A DNA stretch of 64,000 nucleotides from Trichuris trichiura (lineage: Eukaryota; Nematoda; Enoplea; Trichinellida; Trichuridae): contig JBAJFE010000018.1 of NCBI GenBank assembly GCA_037903355.1, positions 1,116,001-1,180,000 on the forward strand. Reading direction: 5' to 3'. The notes under the pieces were generated by a model. It made no database searches. It was not told the origin of the DNA and saw nothing but the letters and a program-made list of their open reading frames with translations. Within the stretch, counting starts at the first letter, position 1, and each line of letters opens with the position of its first letter. Shown piece after piece: positions 34,922 to 46,119 of the stretch. The position numbers and the translations under genes are program-made.

Positions 34922-35505
34922 ACTTATTCGTGCAATGAGTTTTATCCTGTAGCTCTGTTGGAATAGACGTAATTGCCTTCTCAGTTAGTCAATGACTTCT
35001 TATGTTTTCTGCGCAGTCGTTATTTTATTATATTAATTGCTTCTGTTAACTTTTGGCAGTGCGTCATCTGAGGCGTTCTATTAAAATGTCTGATCTGCTT
35101 ACATGCGTAAGCGGAAGATAGCAAACTTTTGCATGCCCAAGTGGCGCTTCACTTTGCGGTATTGAAGCTGAAAATTAATTTTAAATCTTGGGTGCCTTAT
35201 CTCGTCCGAAGCTTAGTTTAGCTTTCGCGAATTTCGGGGTAATTCCTTTTCTTGTTCTTTCCCGCCCCGAATAAGTTCTTTTTTTGAACCATCGTAAGCT
35301 TGGAAACTTAAGAAGGTTTTCATATTTTTTTAAAGAGGAACCGCAGCGGTTAAGTAGTTTATATACGGCAAATAATGTGTATTGTCAAAGTGCGTTTAGC
35401 CAAATGAAGCTTTGGTACTGGAATGCCTTTACAACATGCGAGTGCGACGAAGAAGTTAAGGTACGGCGTAGCGCCTTCCATATATGGCATTAGAAGGCTT
35501 CCTTT
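34922..35505. other. Convergent intergenic region
   Basis: Translin (plus) and carbonic anhydrase (minus) end facing each other across this stretch. No gene or structured element was seen. Confidence 0.4.
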
Positions 35506-38500
35506 TCACCTGACAGACAAACCGCCGGCACGAAATGACGCTCTCACTGTTCGGCTGTTGAGCGGCTGCACGCTGCGGATGTTGTTCAAAAGTTGTACTG
35601 GGTTTCGTTCCAAGTCTTCCATTGGATTTGCATACAACGTTCGGAAAACTTCTATCTACAACATTTGCGCGTTTAGCAGTAACTAAGCGTTAGCAAAAGC
35701 TTAGAAAACTTAACAGTTATCCATAGAATAATTTTTATAAAAGTTTGACCAAGTTATGTCCCCGTCATGCTTTGTATTTTTTTTGTTTATATTTACTGTT
35801 ATTTCAGCTGAGAATGAGCTTTTGCTTGTGCACTGAGTGAATGCTGTTCATACTGACGATGGCTCTTGCTACAATCCTATATCCTAGCCAACATTGGTCA
35901 GCTTGTGACCTGCTCGTCGGTATGGTTTTTTTGCCTCAATTTTAAGTTTTATCTGTTTAGCAAAATGATGCGCTTTGTAAAGTGGATTTGGATGCCTGAT
36001 CGGTTAATTCTCGAAGTAAATATTTAAATTAGCTCTTTTGCCTACCTGCCGACTTGATATTGGAATCGCTGAGCGAAACACCGTCCATATGACGCATTCG
36101 GAACATGGCGGAGTGGTCAACGATCCTTCGTAAGTCCAAAACTCTCGTTTTTCTGCAATGTATAATTCGCTGTTCGTTCCGTCGTTATGAAAGTCTGTTG
36201 ACAGCAGCTTATCGTTTTACCCGGTATGAGGCATTTCACGTCGAACTTTTGCGGAATACGCTCCGTTTCGTTCTTGTACTTTATTTTTCCAATAGTTTGT
36301 ACTAGCGGTTCCAACGACAAATTGTCGTCTAAAGTCTCCTGAAAAGACGCGCAAATCCTGATATGCTTTTGGGCCCAAATTGTTACACTTTTGTACATTT
36401 AGGAAAACGGCCAACACGGCAAATCCGTCCGGATGCTTCAAGGCTTCGTCAACGGTGGAATAATTTATGTTGCGGTGGACCAAATGGACCTTAAAGAACA
36501 AGGTAGTTGATTAGCAGTTAGGAAGAAGCAACCGGAAATGCGACTGTTTATTTAGGTGATCTTACAAGCCAGTGGCGTCACCCTCCGGCATTGTTGATGC
36601 ACCCAATGCTTGAAATAAGTGAGCAACTTTTGTTATTCTTTTTTTACTCCTCCGCTTAGCATAGCGGCATAGCAATAGGCTGCTCTGAATGCTTATTAAG
36701 TGGCTTAAAAATTCGAAAACGGAAACCATTACAATTGTATTAATACGGTGGGTGTCGTCATTCTTTTAGAAATCAAAACTTGTTCTTCATTTGCGTTTCC
36801 AATAACTGCCAAGTAAGTTTTTTTTTTGCAGGATGGACGCTTGCAAAGGCTTGCCGAAAAAGGGCGCCAAGTGCAGGCGCGCATTGCCGTTGCAAAAGTG
36901 CCTTTGTGACGAAATTTTGACCGTTCGATCGAAGACCACCCGGTAAGCTCAACTTAATTGCGCTACAAAATATGTATTAATAAATAGTCTTGAACACTGG
37001 ATGTTTTCTAACGGGGTGATGAATCTTCATATCTTCAATACGGTTTGTTGTATAGCCAGTTGATGGAGTCTGAAATCAAACCGAAGCAAATGCCCTACCA
37101 ACGGATGGATGAGCAGTTATTAAGGAAAATTCAGAACAGAACGAACGATAAGTGTTCTTGTTCGGAATTTTCCTTTATAACTGCTCATCCATCCGTTGGT
37201 AAGGCATTTGCTTCGGTTTGATTTCAGACTCCATCAACGGGCTATACAACAAACCGTATTGAGGATATGAAAATTAATAAATAGTATTCAAAATTATGTG
37301 AAACAGGCAACCGCAAAATTGTCGTAGCTATAGTTTCCTCAGTTTAAGCAGCTCTTGGGGTAGTTCATTGTTAGGGAAATCATCATTGAAGCGCAAAGGT
37401 ATTTGCTTCCGAATTTGAAGCTTCGACATGCGTCTGTCGCAGGTTGAATTTTTTTTGCGACATAGTGCCGAGCTATCCGCTTAACCACGTAATGGGTCGG
37501 AAGAACTGTTTGCAAAAGAAGCAGTTGCGAAATTCTTCATCCTTGCCTTAAACGGGGCGGCAATGGTGAACGGGAGTATCGATTTTTTTTTACTTTTATC
37601 ATTCGAATACGGCCAACTGAGCCGTCACCTTCCGCTTACGGCTTCACAAAGTATAAATGCATTGATTGCCTGAAATTAATATGGCATATAATGGAAAAAG
37701 TGAAGTGGAAGGCGAAAAGTACTTAATCAGTTGCTCAATGGCGGAAAGTTCTACTTGTTGGCTGACTACCAGTGAAATCAACGTAAAAAGCTCCTATTTA
37801 CAAACGTTTTATTGTTTTCGCTAATCGTTAGCTGCCTATTCATTAGAAAAACTATTATTACTTAATTGCAGTCGCTGCCAACTGGTCGAGATAAGACGAA
37901 GAACAAAAAATTAAAATATAGTCTTTTTGTGTTCATGTTATCTTGAACAGACGATTTGAAATTTTTCGCTCTATTGAACATGTAAGTTTTCGTGTCGAGC
38001 GCGGAAGTGACCCGTCGAAAAGTAAAGAGACATTTTTATTTCTTTAACAGGTTGTTTGGAGCTAACCGTACCCCGTCAGTGTCTATGTAGGATGAAAATA
38101 ACGTAGGCGCTGAAAACGGGACGCGGTTTCTCCCGAATAGTCTGTTAGACAAATAAACGTTTTTCACACTCTTCAGCGGGCTGCGTCCGTACTCTTCATG
38201 GAAACTTTCGGCATACAAACCTTCTTCTGTGGTTTGTGCATTCAAAAGTTTCGCAATGGCGTCAAAACGTTAGACCCTTTTTGCTACAGACATATATATA
38301 AGACATTAAACGAAAAATTGAAATGGTTTGCGCTATTTTTATAATCGTGAGCGATTGAGCTTTGAACGGCACTAGAACATTCGTAAGTAAGCAAGTACCT
38401 CTCCGGCGTATCCAACACCACCGATAACGTGTTCTGAACCATTCATGGGCTCGGTACCCCAATGGCAATGGATTTGCATGAGAATATACGTAGCCGGTAG

Positions 38501-38870
38501 GTAGTTCGCCGTTAGGGCTAAACAGATTTTACTGCGATCATCGTAAATGCCTTATTATTATTATTGTATACTTGACTTGCACTGCGGAACGGTGGTGATT
38601 TGCCAGGTAGTTCCCACGTTGCAAACTTCGACGCAGTCTTCAGGTTCGTACCTGAATTCAAAGTTTCCATCGCCGAGAGATGGATCAAATTGGGCTTGCG
38701 ATGCGCATATGTCTATAGGCGATTGTCGATTCCCTTTGGCAGCGGGAAAATACTTCACCCAGCTGGAAGGGCCTGAACAGAGAACGTTGTTGTAATAAGA
38801 AGTTACGGAATGGCAAAATACTCAAAAACGCGTCATTACCATATATGATAGCAGCGTAGTGGCGAAACAT
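35506..38870 (-). CDS. Alpha-carbonic anhydrase
   Basis: Seven exons on the minus strand, all in phase: 38870-38840, 38772-38572, 38517-38399, 36489-36397, 36338-36221, 36152-36046 and 35655-35506, giving 272 residues. Conserved blocks: FPAAKGNRQSPIDI, QIHCHWG, GSEHV, EVHLVHRN, HPDGFAVLAVFLN, REFWTYEGSLTTPPC and VQPLNSRTVRASF. The three zinc-binding His (94 and 96 of HCHW, 119 of VHLVH, human CA II numbering) are present. So are the gatekeeper Glu106 (GSEH) and Thr199 (SLTTPP). It should therefore be an active enzyme hydrating CO2. There is no obvious signal peptide, which suggests a cytosolic form, but the first exon is only ten codons and is the weakest part. Intron 3 (36490-38398) is 1.9 kb and carries the foldback insertion at 36989-37272. 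Confidence 0.95.
36989..37272. mobile_element. Foldback insertion of the 22.3 kb family, inside a carbonic anhydrase intron
   Basis: Two inverted arms (about 37026-37145 and 37150-37272) meet at a small loop near 37147. Here the one-sided extension is on the left: CTTGAACACTGGATGTTTTC, matching the inverted right extension of the 22281 element. A 13-bp direct repeat ATTAATAAATAGT flanks it (36976-36988 and 37273-37285). Both arms contain ACCAACGGATGGATGAG, shared with the 22.3 kb copy. A hammerhead core was not recognised in this copy. Confidence 0.8.
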
Positions 38871-39669
38871 TTTTGTCAAAGAATGAGAGACTAAATCGCT
38901 CAAGCCAACGTTACGGCTACGGATGAAAGAACATTCAAGAAAATCGTGTATTACTGTTGCAATCTGTTAAAAACTTATCGAACTACTCTCATCGGAGGAG
39001 CACTTGTCACTTTGCCTAGTGAACACCTAATTTACCAGGATATAGTGTTGAAGCGGAACTATTGATTAATGCGGTACGCGTAGCATTTGATTTTCAGATG
39101 GTCTTTTGCCGCGGTGTTAGTTGTACGACGCTACAAGCCGCCCTTTTGTATAATTCTCAATTGCTGAGCCGTCAAACAATACTTTTGCCCATTTGCATGT
39201 GAAAGTAATCTGGAAAAAAGTGCAAAGGCAATGGCCCCCTATGGATTTCTTCCCAACACGTATGACAACTTTTTACGAGCCCTGGAGATTGGAAATGCAT
39301 TGAGAAAATCTATGCGACTAAAATTTCCACGAATCGATCAATGCAATGTAAACTGTGTAAAGCTTTTGTCGTATTAGTCGTCAGCCTGACAGAGCGTAAG
39401 GGAAATGCAATCGCTAAGGTTAAGATTCTTGCTCACTCATGCTATAAAGATAAGATTTCTCAAGCGTGTTGAAGTGCAGTCGTTTTCAAGGGCGTAACGT
39501 CAAAAGCGCCCTCTGCCCTTTGGCTATCGGCACTTTTTTAAAAGTTGCATACTTATAATCATGAATATTGCATGCGAACATACTCTCACAAACTGAAAAG
39601 GACAAGTTTTTCCTCAAACAATTAATACAAGTAATGCCTAATGAAATATACCGCTTATGGTATTAGTCT
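38871..39669. other. No gene seen
   Basis: Upstream region of the minus-strand carbonic anhydrase and 3' side of the next minus-strand gene. Nothing else was recognised. Confidence 0.35.
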
Positions 39670-41592
39670 TTAATCTGCGTATGTAAGGTACAGCTCTTCT
39701 TTTGCTAGTGAGAAAGAGTATACGTTTACTTTAAATAGTTCCATGTAGTGCACCTCAAATTCGTCCTTGTAATGATCTTCGCTGGCGTACAGCAGCGACA
39801 GTCTTTTTTTCAATGAGAAAAGAAAGTTTGGCTCTCGCAGGCGAAGGTGAGGTAAGTGAGGCTTATGTTAAACTATTAAAACGGGCTACGACGTAATCCG
39901 TTGACGCAGCAGGATGCAGTTTTCTTTAAGTCACTACCTTGTTTGGTAATATTGCTCGCAATGTGCGATTATGCTGGAATTCAAATAGGCTTTGCATTTC
40001 TTATTAAAATAAGTCTGCTTCGAGTAAATAGCATACTTTCCATTGCTTTTAACCAAAAAAACGAAGAGCGGTTATCATTGGCAAAACTTTTTGCATCTCA
40101 AGTGATTATTTTTGAAAAAAATTATTTTCCAAAGCTAGAAGCCTTTAAAAGCTTGATAAGCAACCGTGGTGACGGTAGAAAGTTCGTCGACGGGAGGCCC
40201 TTTTAGGTCACTGACCTCAAGGTTTGTAATAACGTATGTGTATCAGTAAGTTTTTATTAAATGAGTTATGGAAAATGCCAAATATGGCAATGCTTTCCAG
40301 AAAAGTCATTTGGTTCATAGCTTTTTATTCCCCAGTCATTACGTTTGTTGAATGGAGGTTCACCAATTAGGATTAATAGCCCAACCTGAAGCGAGGGCGC
40401 TGAAAGTGAGGAAAATTAAACGAATCGATTTTTACGCGGAGACTTTAAAACGGCCTTTGTTCCACGTGTCAGTTTGAGTTTGTCATTTCAATTTGTTGTA
40501 TTTATAAATACGTGTAAATCCATCGCGTAGCTTATTAAAATTATCCTGCGTACTTTTAGCTGTTTTACGGCAGACTCTGTAAAGAGTTTAGATTCAGAAA
40601 AAAATGTGAAGAAATAACTGGAAAACTTAGTCTTCAGTTGGGACTCAGTTATAATTTGCCTTAGTCGGTACGCTACAGAGAATCCCGAATTCGGGCATTT
40701 CAAGGTGCGATTGAGTTTAATAAGTTCGCTCTCGTCAATCGATTCCGTTACACTGTCGGAAAGTAAAAGGAAGTACAAAGATTATTGCAAAGCGGCACGG
40801 AATATTAGTCATTGCCTGTCGGTTGTTCGCTGGAAAAATTTTCAATGAATTTGGCAATTAATAGTCGAAGATTTAAAGCCTAATAATTCAATGGAAATTA
40901 TTAAATAAAAACATTCAGACATTGTTTTCATATTGAAAATATCTTTATTACGGATTCTCTCCCGTTGAGAAGTAAAATAAAAAGATTTTTTTCTTCCTTC
41001 CGAAGCTTTCGGGTCTGCCGCGACCTGTCTTCAGCGGTCCAATGAAGTTTGTGGTGAGAATGAAGAATGCAGAATCAACCACAAACTTCATTGGACCGCT
41101 GAAGACGGGTCGCGGCAGACCCGAAAGCTTCGGAAGGAAGAAAAAACCCTTTTTATTTTACTTCTCAACGGGAGAGAATCCGTAATAAAGATATTTTCAA
41201 TATGAAAACACACGCTCCCGTACAAAAGCATCATGTATTCAGACATTGTTAGTTTTTTAAGAGAAGCTGAACGCTTTTATAAGCATTTGAAAATAAGTTC
41301 GAATAGTATTGTTTTTCTAACTGAAATTTCAATGCACGGCTTTGTCGGCGGCAAGGACTGCACAGCTACCATATATGCTCAAAGCAGACAGTTTCGACTT
41401 ACTCAAGTAGCTGCCTATGCGAAGGTTCTGTAGTTGAGAAGGTAGAAGGGCGCCAACCTTTTCTTTGACACTGCGCACCGGACCCAGTTCGCTGAAGTTG
41501 TGTTGCTGATTTTGAACGAAATCTTTCGCTGTGTTCAACCTGGATGCCACTCCACTAGCTACTTCATCGATTTTCAGAGTTTGCTTCAGCCC
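39670..41592 (-). CDS. Unrecognised minus-strand gene, partial model
   Basis: Two segments look like real exons. The internal one (about 41592-41396) has a strong acceptor (TTTTTTTTGCAG) and reads LKQTLKIDEVASGVASRLNT and further to GALLPSQLQNLRIGSYL before a consensus donor (GA|GTAAGT). The terminal one (about 39855-39670) reads REPNFLFSLKKRLSLLYASE, then EFEVHYMELFKVNVYSF, and stops at 39670. A third candidate near 40205-40135 reads DLKGPPVDELSTVTTVAYQA. A further open frame at 40778-40488 may contribute. I could not connect these in phase, the 5' end is missing, and no family is recognised. They may belong to more than one gene. The foldback at 40927-41236 would sit in an intron. Confidence 0.4.
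41005..41034 (-). ncRNA. Hammerhead-like core, left arm
   Basis: On the minus strand: CTGAAGA, CAGGTC, loop, GACCCG, AAAGC. One base of helix II differs from the right-arm copy (CAGGTC against CGGGTC), which breaks one pair. If these RNAs are functional, the right-arm copy is the better candidate. Confidence 0.45.
41099..41128 (+). ncRNA. Hammerhead-like core, right arm
   Basis: CTGAAGA (41099-41105), CGGGTC, loop GCGGCA, GACCCG, AAAGC. Helix II is six perfect pairs. The boxes fit CUGANGA and GAAA. Helices I and III and the cleavage site were not established by eye. Confidence 0.5.
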
Positions 41593-41692
41593 TGCAAAAA
41601 AAACAAGTGTTAATACTGAAAAATGCCCTAATTAGGCCATCCATCCGTGCGAAGAATTTTAAAATGTCTCGACTGCCCTTTTTTGTTGTAGA

Positions 41693-41902
41693 TTGAAAAA
41701 ACCCATTAAGCACGGAAAACTTCCATTGACTATCTTATGGTACAAATTGCTCAGTGTGAAGTTTTCCGAACTGACAAATTCTGTTCTTAATGAGCGAGAG
41801 GAAATTTCCTCGCGGGCTCTCGTAACCACGTTCTTCTCAGCGCAATGTGTTTTAATTTTCTTCTTAATTGCATATATGTTCCTGCAGCGCGGGAATTATT
41901 AG
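41693..41902 (+). CDS. Possible terminal exon with C-terminal membrane anchor
   Basis: After an acceptor-like GTTGTAG (41685-41691) a frame runs to TAG at 41900. It reads KLPLTILWYKLLSVKFSELT and ends in a hydrophobic stretch (CVLIFFLIAYMFL) followed by QRGNY. The shape suits a tail-anchored or single-pass protein. No upstream exon or family was identified, and it competes with the minus-strand gene for the region. Confidence 0.28.
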   Translation: MKKPIKHGKLPLTILWYKLLSVKFSELTNSVLNEREEISSRALVTTFFSAQCVLIFFLIAYMFLQRGNY

Positions 41903-43186
41903 AAAAGCAATGTAGCATATGTCGCGCCTTGACGATCTGAGGCTTTCTTGAAGGCCGCTTGAAATCTGTGTATAAATAAACAACTTATCCCTCGTTTTAA
42001 ATTTTGCGAGGTTCTATTTTCACTACATAAATTTTGGCGCAATGGGAGTCAGTGTACTCCGCATCTACTCGTAACATTTAAGCTTTATTCCGAATTTCAA
42101 TGGCCCGCCAATTTAAAGTTTTCTTATATATGCTCAATTTTTTCATGAGATGATAATGCGTAGCTAGTTGGTCATAGAGCTCAGACTAATAGCAATGGCA
42201 ATGAAAGACGACACATCCGACGGGGTTTTGTTTTCTAACTTTGAGAATGGGCTTTCCTTATCTATTCAATGTTACAAAAATCAATCGCAAGCTTTCAATC
42301 CATGGCTATTCAATGTTACATGCGCGTTGGGCGTATACGTACTATCTGCAATCACCAAAATGGCGCACTTAATTTCGTGACGTCATTGACTTCCCGCCAA
42401 CGAGTTGCAGCTTTTGCCAGATTAGAAAGTGTCAAAAGCTGTCCTGTCAGACGAAGTGGTAACGCAAAAAACAGCGTTTGCCGCTGAAAGCGTCTCCAAC
42501 TTAGGGCACACGTTCGCTGCAGCCGCGATTTTTAAGCGTGCTCATGACCAATTGTGGCATGCTAGCGTCAATCCAACTTTTTGTCACGACGTTGAAGGGA
42601 ATTGGAATCGAAAACCACGCAAATCGATAAAGGCGCTGGAATTTTTCTCCTACTGTTAATAAATCAAAGTGCGACGTCTGTTTGCATGGCCAAAAGGCTA
42701 TTCATTGTCTGTCAGGCTTGCCGGAAGTCGAGAAAGGCTGCATTAAAAAGGGACCATTTTCAGCCGACAAGAGCAAGGTCGACTAAGAAGGCAAAATTTG
42801 GCGCGGCATGTTTTTTTGCACCGTTATATGGATATTTTCGCTTGAACGCCAAAAAATGGCTTTATTTCCCTATTAACGGCACGTAATGCTTAATGCACTA
42901 GTCAACTGACGCGTATAGAGGTGCCTGAGGCTTAGCTATTAAACGAAACTCGCTTGAGAGGGCCAGCCGCTTAGCCTACCTTATATCTACTACATAAAGG
43001 GCGATTGTATGTTGTCACATCCGATAAAGGTATGCAACGTTTCTGTGAGGGCGATTTCAGAGTCCGTTCACTGAACTGAATCCTTGAAGACCTTTAAAGA
43101 TGAGATTGGACACAACACTTCATCCGAAAGGAAATTGCGTAAAGTTTTTTTAAAAAAGTTTGTCCGGAAGCACTTCACCGCGTAGC
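41903..43186. other. No confident gene
   Basis: Frames at 42168-42380 and 42429-42659 are open but have no splice support. A 15-bp direct repeat CTATTCAATGTTACA occurs at 42262-42276 and 42306-42320. Otherwise nothing was recognised. Confidence 0.3.
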
Positions 43187-43624
43187 CTAGGTGGTGGTTG
43201 CCAGCTGGCAAAGAATGGGCACCCACGAGGTCGATGAAGTACACCCACGCTTAATGTACACGCTGCGAATTTCATTAGCATAATGGCTTCTTCTTTTTCT
43301 TCGCGACGCCAATAGGAATAATCGATGACACTTTCTAATGCGTTCATTCAGATGAGATGACCATCTATATTTTGCTGACGGCTCGATGAAAGTAGCGAAC
43401 TTGACGAGCTATCTTAGAAAGTAGCTTTTTTTTGACTCGTTGGCGTGTCTCAACGAGTTGGCCATTTCGAGACGACCATTCGTAGGCTTACCTTGCGCTC
43501 TAGCGCTCAGCCTTACGCTATTGGCCCTCCGGCAAAGCAATAGGCAAACTGCTATCGCGCTGCCAATGATTAGCCATTGAAGGGCCAATGTTGGCATCAT
43601 TTCAAACTGCAGGCGATGACACAA
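43187..43624 (-). CDS. Small single-pass membrane protein, unknown family
   Basis: Two exons, 43624-43492 and 43374-43187, join in phase across a consensus donor (CAAG|GTAAGC) and give 106 residues. Residues about 9-31 form one hydrophobic helix (LALQWLIIGSAIAVCLLLC). It is followed by a very basic region (LASRRKRRSHYANEIRS), which predicts a cytosolic C-terminus under the positive-inside rule. A start at the second Met pair (MMPTLALQW) is also possible. No relatives are recognised. The alternative frame across exon 2 (VIDYSYWRREEKEEAIM) is open too but would break the splice phase. Confidence 0.5.
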
Positions 43625-45907
43625 TTGCCACTAATAGCCTTGACGGCAGGGAAAGAGCAAAGAAAATCGAAGCAATGATGCGAACACCAACCGGCTGCGT
43701 AAAAATAGAGACCGTCTAGCGATAGCAGGCAGTATGAGCGGTGCGATGTTGAAATCCCGCCACTTCAGCCGGGAAATCGTAGTCTAATTGGGTGACAAAC
43801 AAAATTTGCATAATTACCCCCATAACAAGGCGCTGTACTGAGTAATCGTTTAGCTAAGGTTGGCGCGGATGTGTGTGTGTGTGGGAACAAAAGTGGAGCT
43901 TTAAAAGGCGACTTCAGCAATCAATAACATTCCGGGATGTCTACCGGCTTTTTAGAATCCACTCTCGCGCTACACTGGGTTTGATGACGTGCATTCACTT
44001 CCCTTCTGCTGCTAAGGTTGGACGCCATATTAGGAAAAACACTGAGCCATCAGACTTCCGTTTGGCGTTTGCCTTCTCTACGTGGCACTCAATTCCCTTT
44101 CGTTGCGTCTCCTAAGTGGATGTGCTTTTTTAGAACGCTTTTCTAAGGCGCGTTCAACTCATCGATATCTGGCAAGAGGACAGCTGTTGGCAGCATGCGA
44201 CATAGCTTTTGATTTCGTCACTTAATTGAGTTTCACAGTTTTACATATCGATCCCGCTGTTTACGAAAAGTCTATTTTCCAAAGACATCTCGGGAGATTT
44301 GCCTAGCCAGGCGCCTATGCGTCATTGGGCGACGCAGTGTTGTTCTGTCCTTAGCGCGAGCTTCCTCCCGCCGGCAGGACAATTTCGGGTCGGAGAAGAA
44401 AACTATGCAAAATAAGCGAAAGTTCCAAAATGAATTTCGGCGTAAGGTCCAGTTGCTTAAAGGCCGCTTTTGTTCGGCTAAAAAAGGTTCGGATATGGTT
44501 ACAGCAGTTTTAGCGCGGCTTAAAGGTTGCCATTAATTGACAATGTCAAAGGTGTCATCCGGCTGTCAGACGACCGGGTGAATGGGCGCGAAATAAAAAG
44601 ACCTGTCGCTATTTGCATGGGCACCAAAGCTGAGGAGTATCTTTTATGGGGCAATGCTTTGAAAAAAAAGGTTTACATGTACGTACCGTTCAAAAAATCC
44701 ATCTCGAGTAGACGTCAAAGATGCGTGTGTTTGATCGGGTCGGCACTTCGTGTCGACTAGAAGGGTTGCTTGCACGGACGCAGCAGCAAAGTGAACCAAG
44801 CGAGATGCATGATAGCAACAGCAGCGCCCTCTGTTGATGGCCAAAGTCGGGTTGGTCGCTTTTGGTCCCAATAGTGTATCGATCCCGGCGTTGGCGCTCG
44901 AAAAATTAAGTGCGAACTGCTTTATTGATTCCAAGCAACAATGGCAGCGTACCCATTTTTGTTAAAAGTTCGTACGTCTATGCAAACATGCCCCTTTCCA
45001 TTGCATTAAGGCGCTTGTTCACCACCTATCTATACTTTGCTGGTCGCTTTAATTAGACCATTTCACTCAAATGGACACAACTGTCCCACTCCCAATTTAA
45101 CACCAAATTTGAATATTCTTATAATGCAACGCTTTGCGTGGTTTAGCGAAAGATTGTTTTTTAAGTCAAGCCGTTTGTCTCCGTAGCAAATATCTGAGCT
45201 CTAAGAGACGTGGGCGGGAAAAAGCGTCGTCGACCTTATAAGGACATGGCATATTTTTTGCTTCAACGAATGTTTGTCGTTATTAAATGAAGCTCGTCAT
45301 TGTTCATAAAACTGCTCCCCCAACTTTTGCTTATCCTTTTCGCAGACAAAGCATTACTACTTCTTGCGTGAGCTATCGCTAGTAAAATGTTTAAATAATT
45401 GTGTTTAAAGGGCTGCGCTTTAAACCTTGAGCAATTTTTGACAGGCGATCAAAGGAAACGAGTCCTTTTTACTTTTCCTTGAAGTTTCACCCGATAGGTG
45501 GCGGTAGATTGTGTCTATTGTATGCTATTCTTAGCGACTGGTCTTCAGCTTTCTGTAATAGTAAACAGCCGCTTGTTTCATTTCAATTGGATTCCTTAGC
45601 GAGTTGCTATAATTGCGTAATGTTTTAACTGACATATCGATTTTTATTCCTTTCTGACATGCCTACGACTCATCCGTTTTTGACGAGACATCATCACATG
45701 GTGATAAGAAGAAAAAGTGCAGCTATTCCCTGAAAACGGCAGTTTAATAAGTTCTTATGTAAAATCGACCAAGCCGCATGATTATACTACATTATGTCGA
45801 TGCTTAGACTTTGAAACATTTCGTTTTTTGTAACATAACTTTCTGCCGTTAAGTAGGTGTCGTGTTTTCATGTTCGCAAGGAAAGTCATTTTAAAAAACG
45901 TTAACAG
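43625..45907. other. No gene seen
   Basis: A 77-codon plus frame (44527-44760) overlaps a 96-codon minus frame (44934-44644); neither has exon signals or a family. The sequence is otherwise unremarkable. Confidence 0.3.
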
Positions 45908-46119
45908 TCGTGTTGGAGGATGGAACACTGCGTGATCCCGTTTTAACGCATCCCCATCTATACAATGTGCAACCTTTGACAATTGCCAGCAAAAGTGTGT
46001 TCAACTTGCGCTTGAGCGTTGAAAGGGTACTTGAGGAAAAGCTCCATTTTCTTCTGCAGTTTACGGCGGCAAAGGTAGCGAAGACGCGCTGGATGCTAGT
46101 ATGGGACTTTAAAACTTAA
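45908..46119 (+). CDS. Possible terminal exon, unknown
   Basis: After an acceptor (GTTAACAG) the frame reads VLEDGTLRDPVLTHPHLYNV, then RLSVERVLEEKLHFLLQFTA, to a TAA at 46117. Composition and codon use look coding. A donor after TAAK (AAG|GTAGCG) is possible. No upstream exon or family was recognised. Confidence 0.3.

Larger units (their letters stand above)
40927..41236. mobile_element. Foldback insertion with 14-bp target duplication and hammerhead cores
   Basis: Inverted arms of about 133 bp (40923-41055 and 41078-41210) flank a 22-bp loop. The right arm is followed by a 26-bp one-sided extension ending GCATCATGT. The direct repeat ATTCAGACATTGTT flanks the element (40913-40926 and 41237-41250). 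Inverted, the extension reads TGATGCTTTTGTACGGGAGC, alignable with TGGATGTTTTGTAACGGG of the 22.3 kb copy, though the arms differ. The arms are nearly identical to each other, so the copy is young. Confidence 0.8.

Noticed and set aside
36089..36618. A plus-strand gene model starting near 36089 with ENGQHGKSVRMLQG.
   Set aside because: The same bases encode carbonic anhydrase exons on the minus strand with perfect family motifs and phase; the plus frames are shadows and do not splice in phase.
36834..36940. Plus-strand segment reading DGRLQRLAEKGRQVQARIAV after a good acceptor.
   Set aside because: It lies inside a carbonic anhydrase intron and no partner exon fits its phase; the preceding candidate intron would be only about 19 bp.
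37057..37228. A hammerhead core in the 37 kb foldback (around TCTGAAATCAAACCGAAGC).
   Set aside because: CUGANGA is not present and no helix II pairs form next to a GAAA; similarity to the other copies is in the tail and outer arm only.
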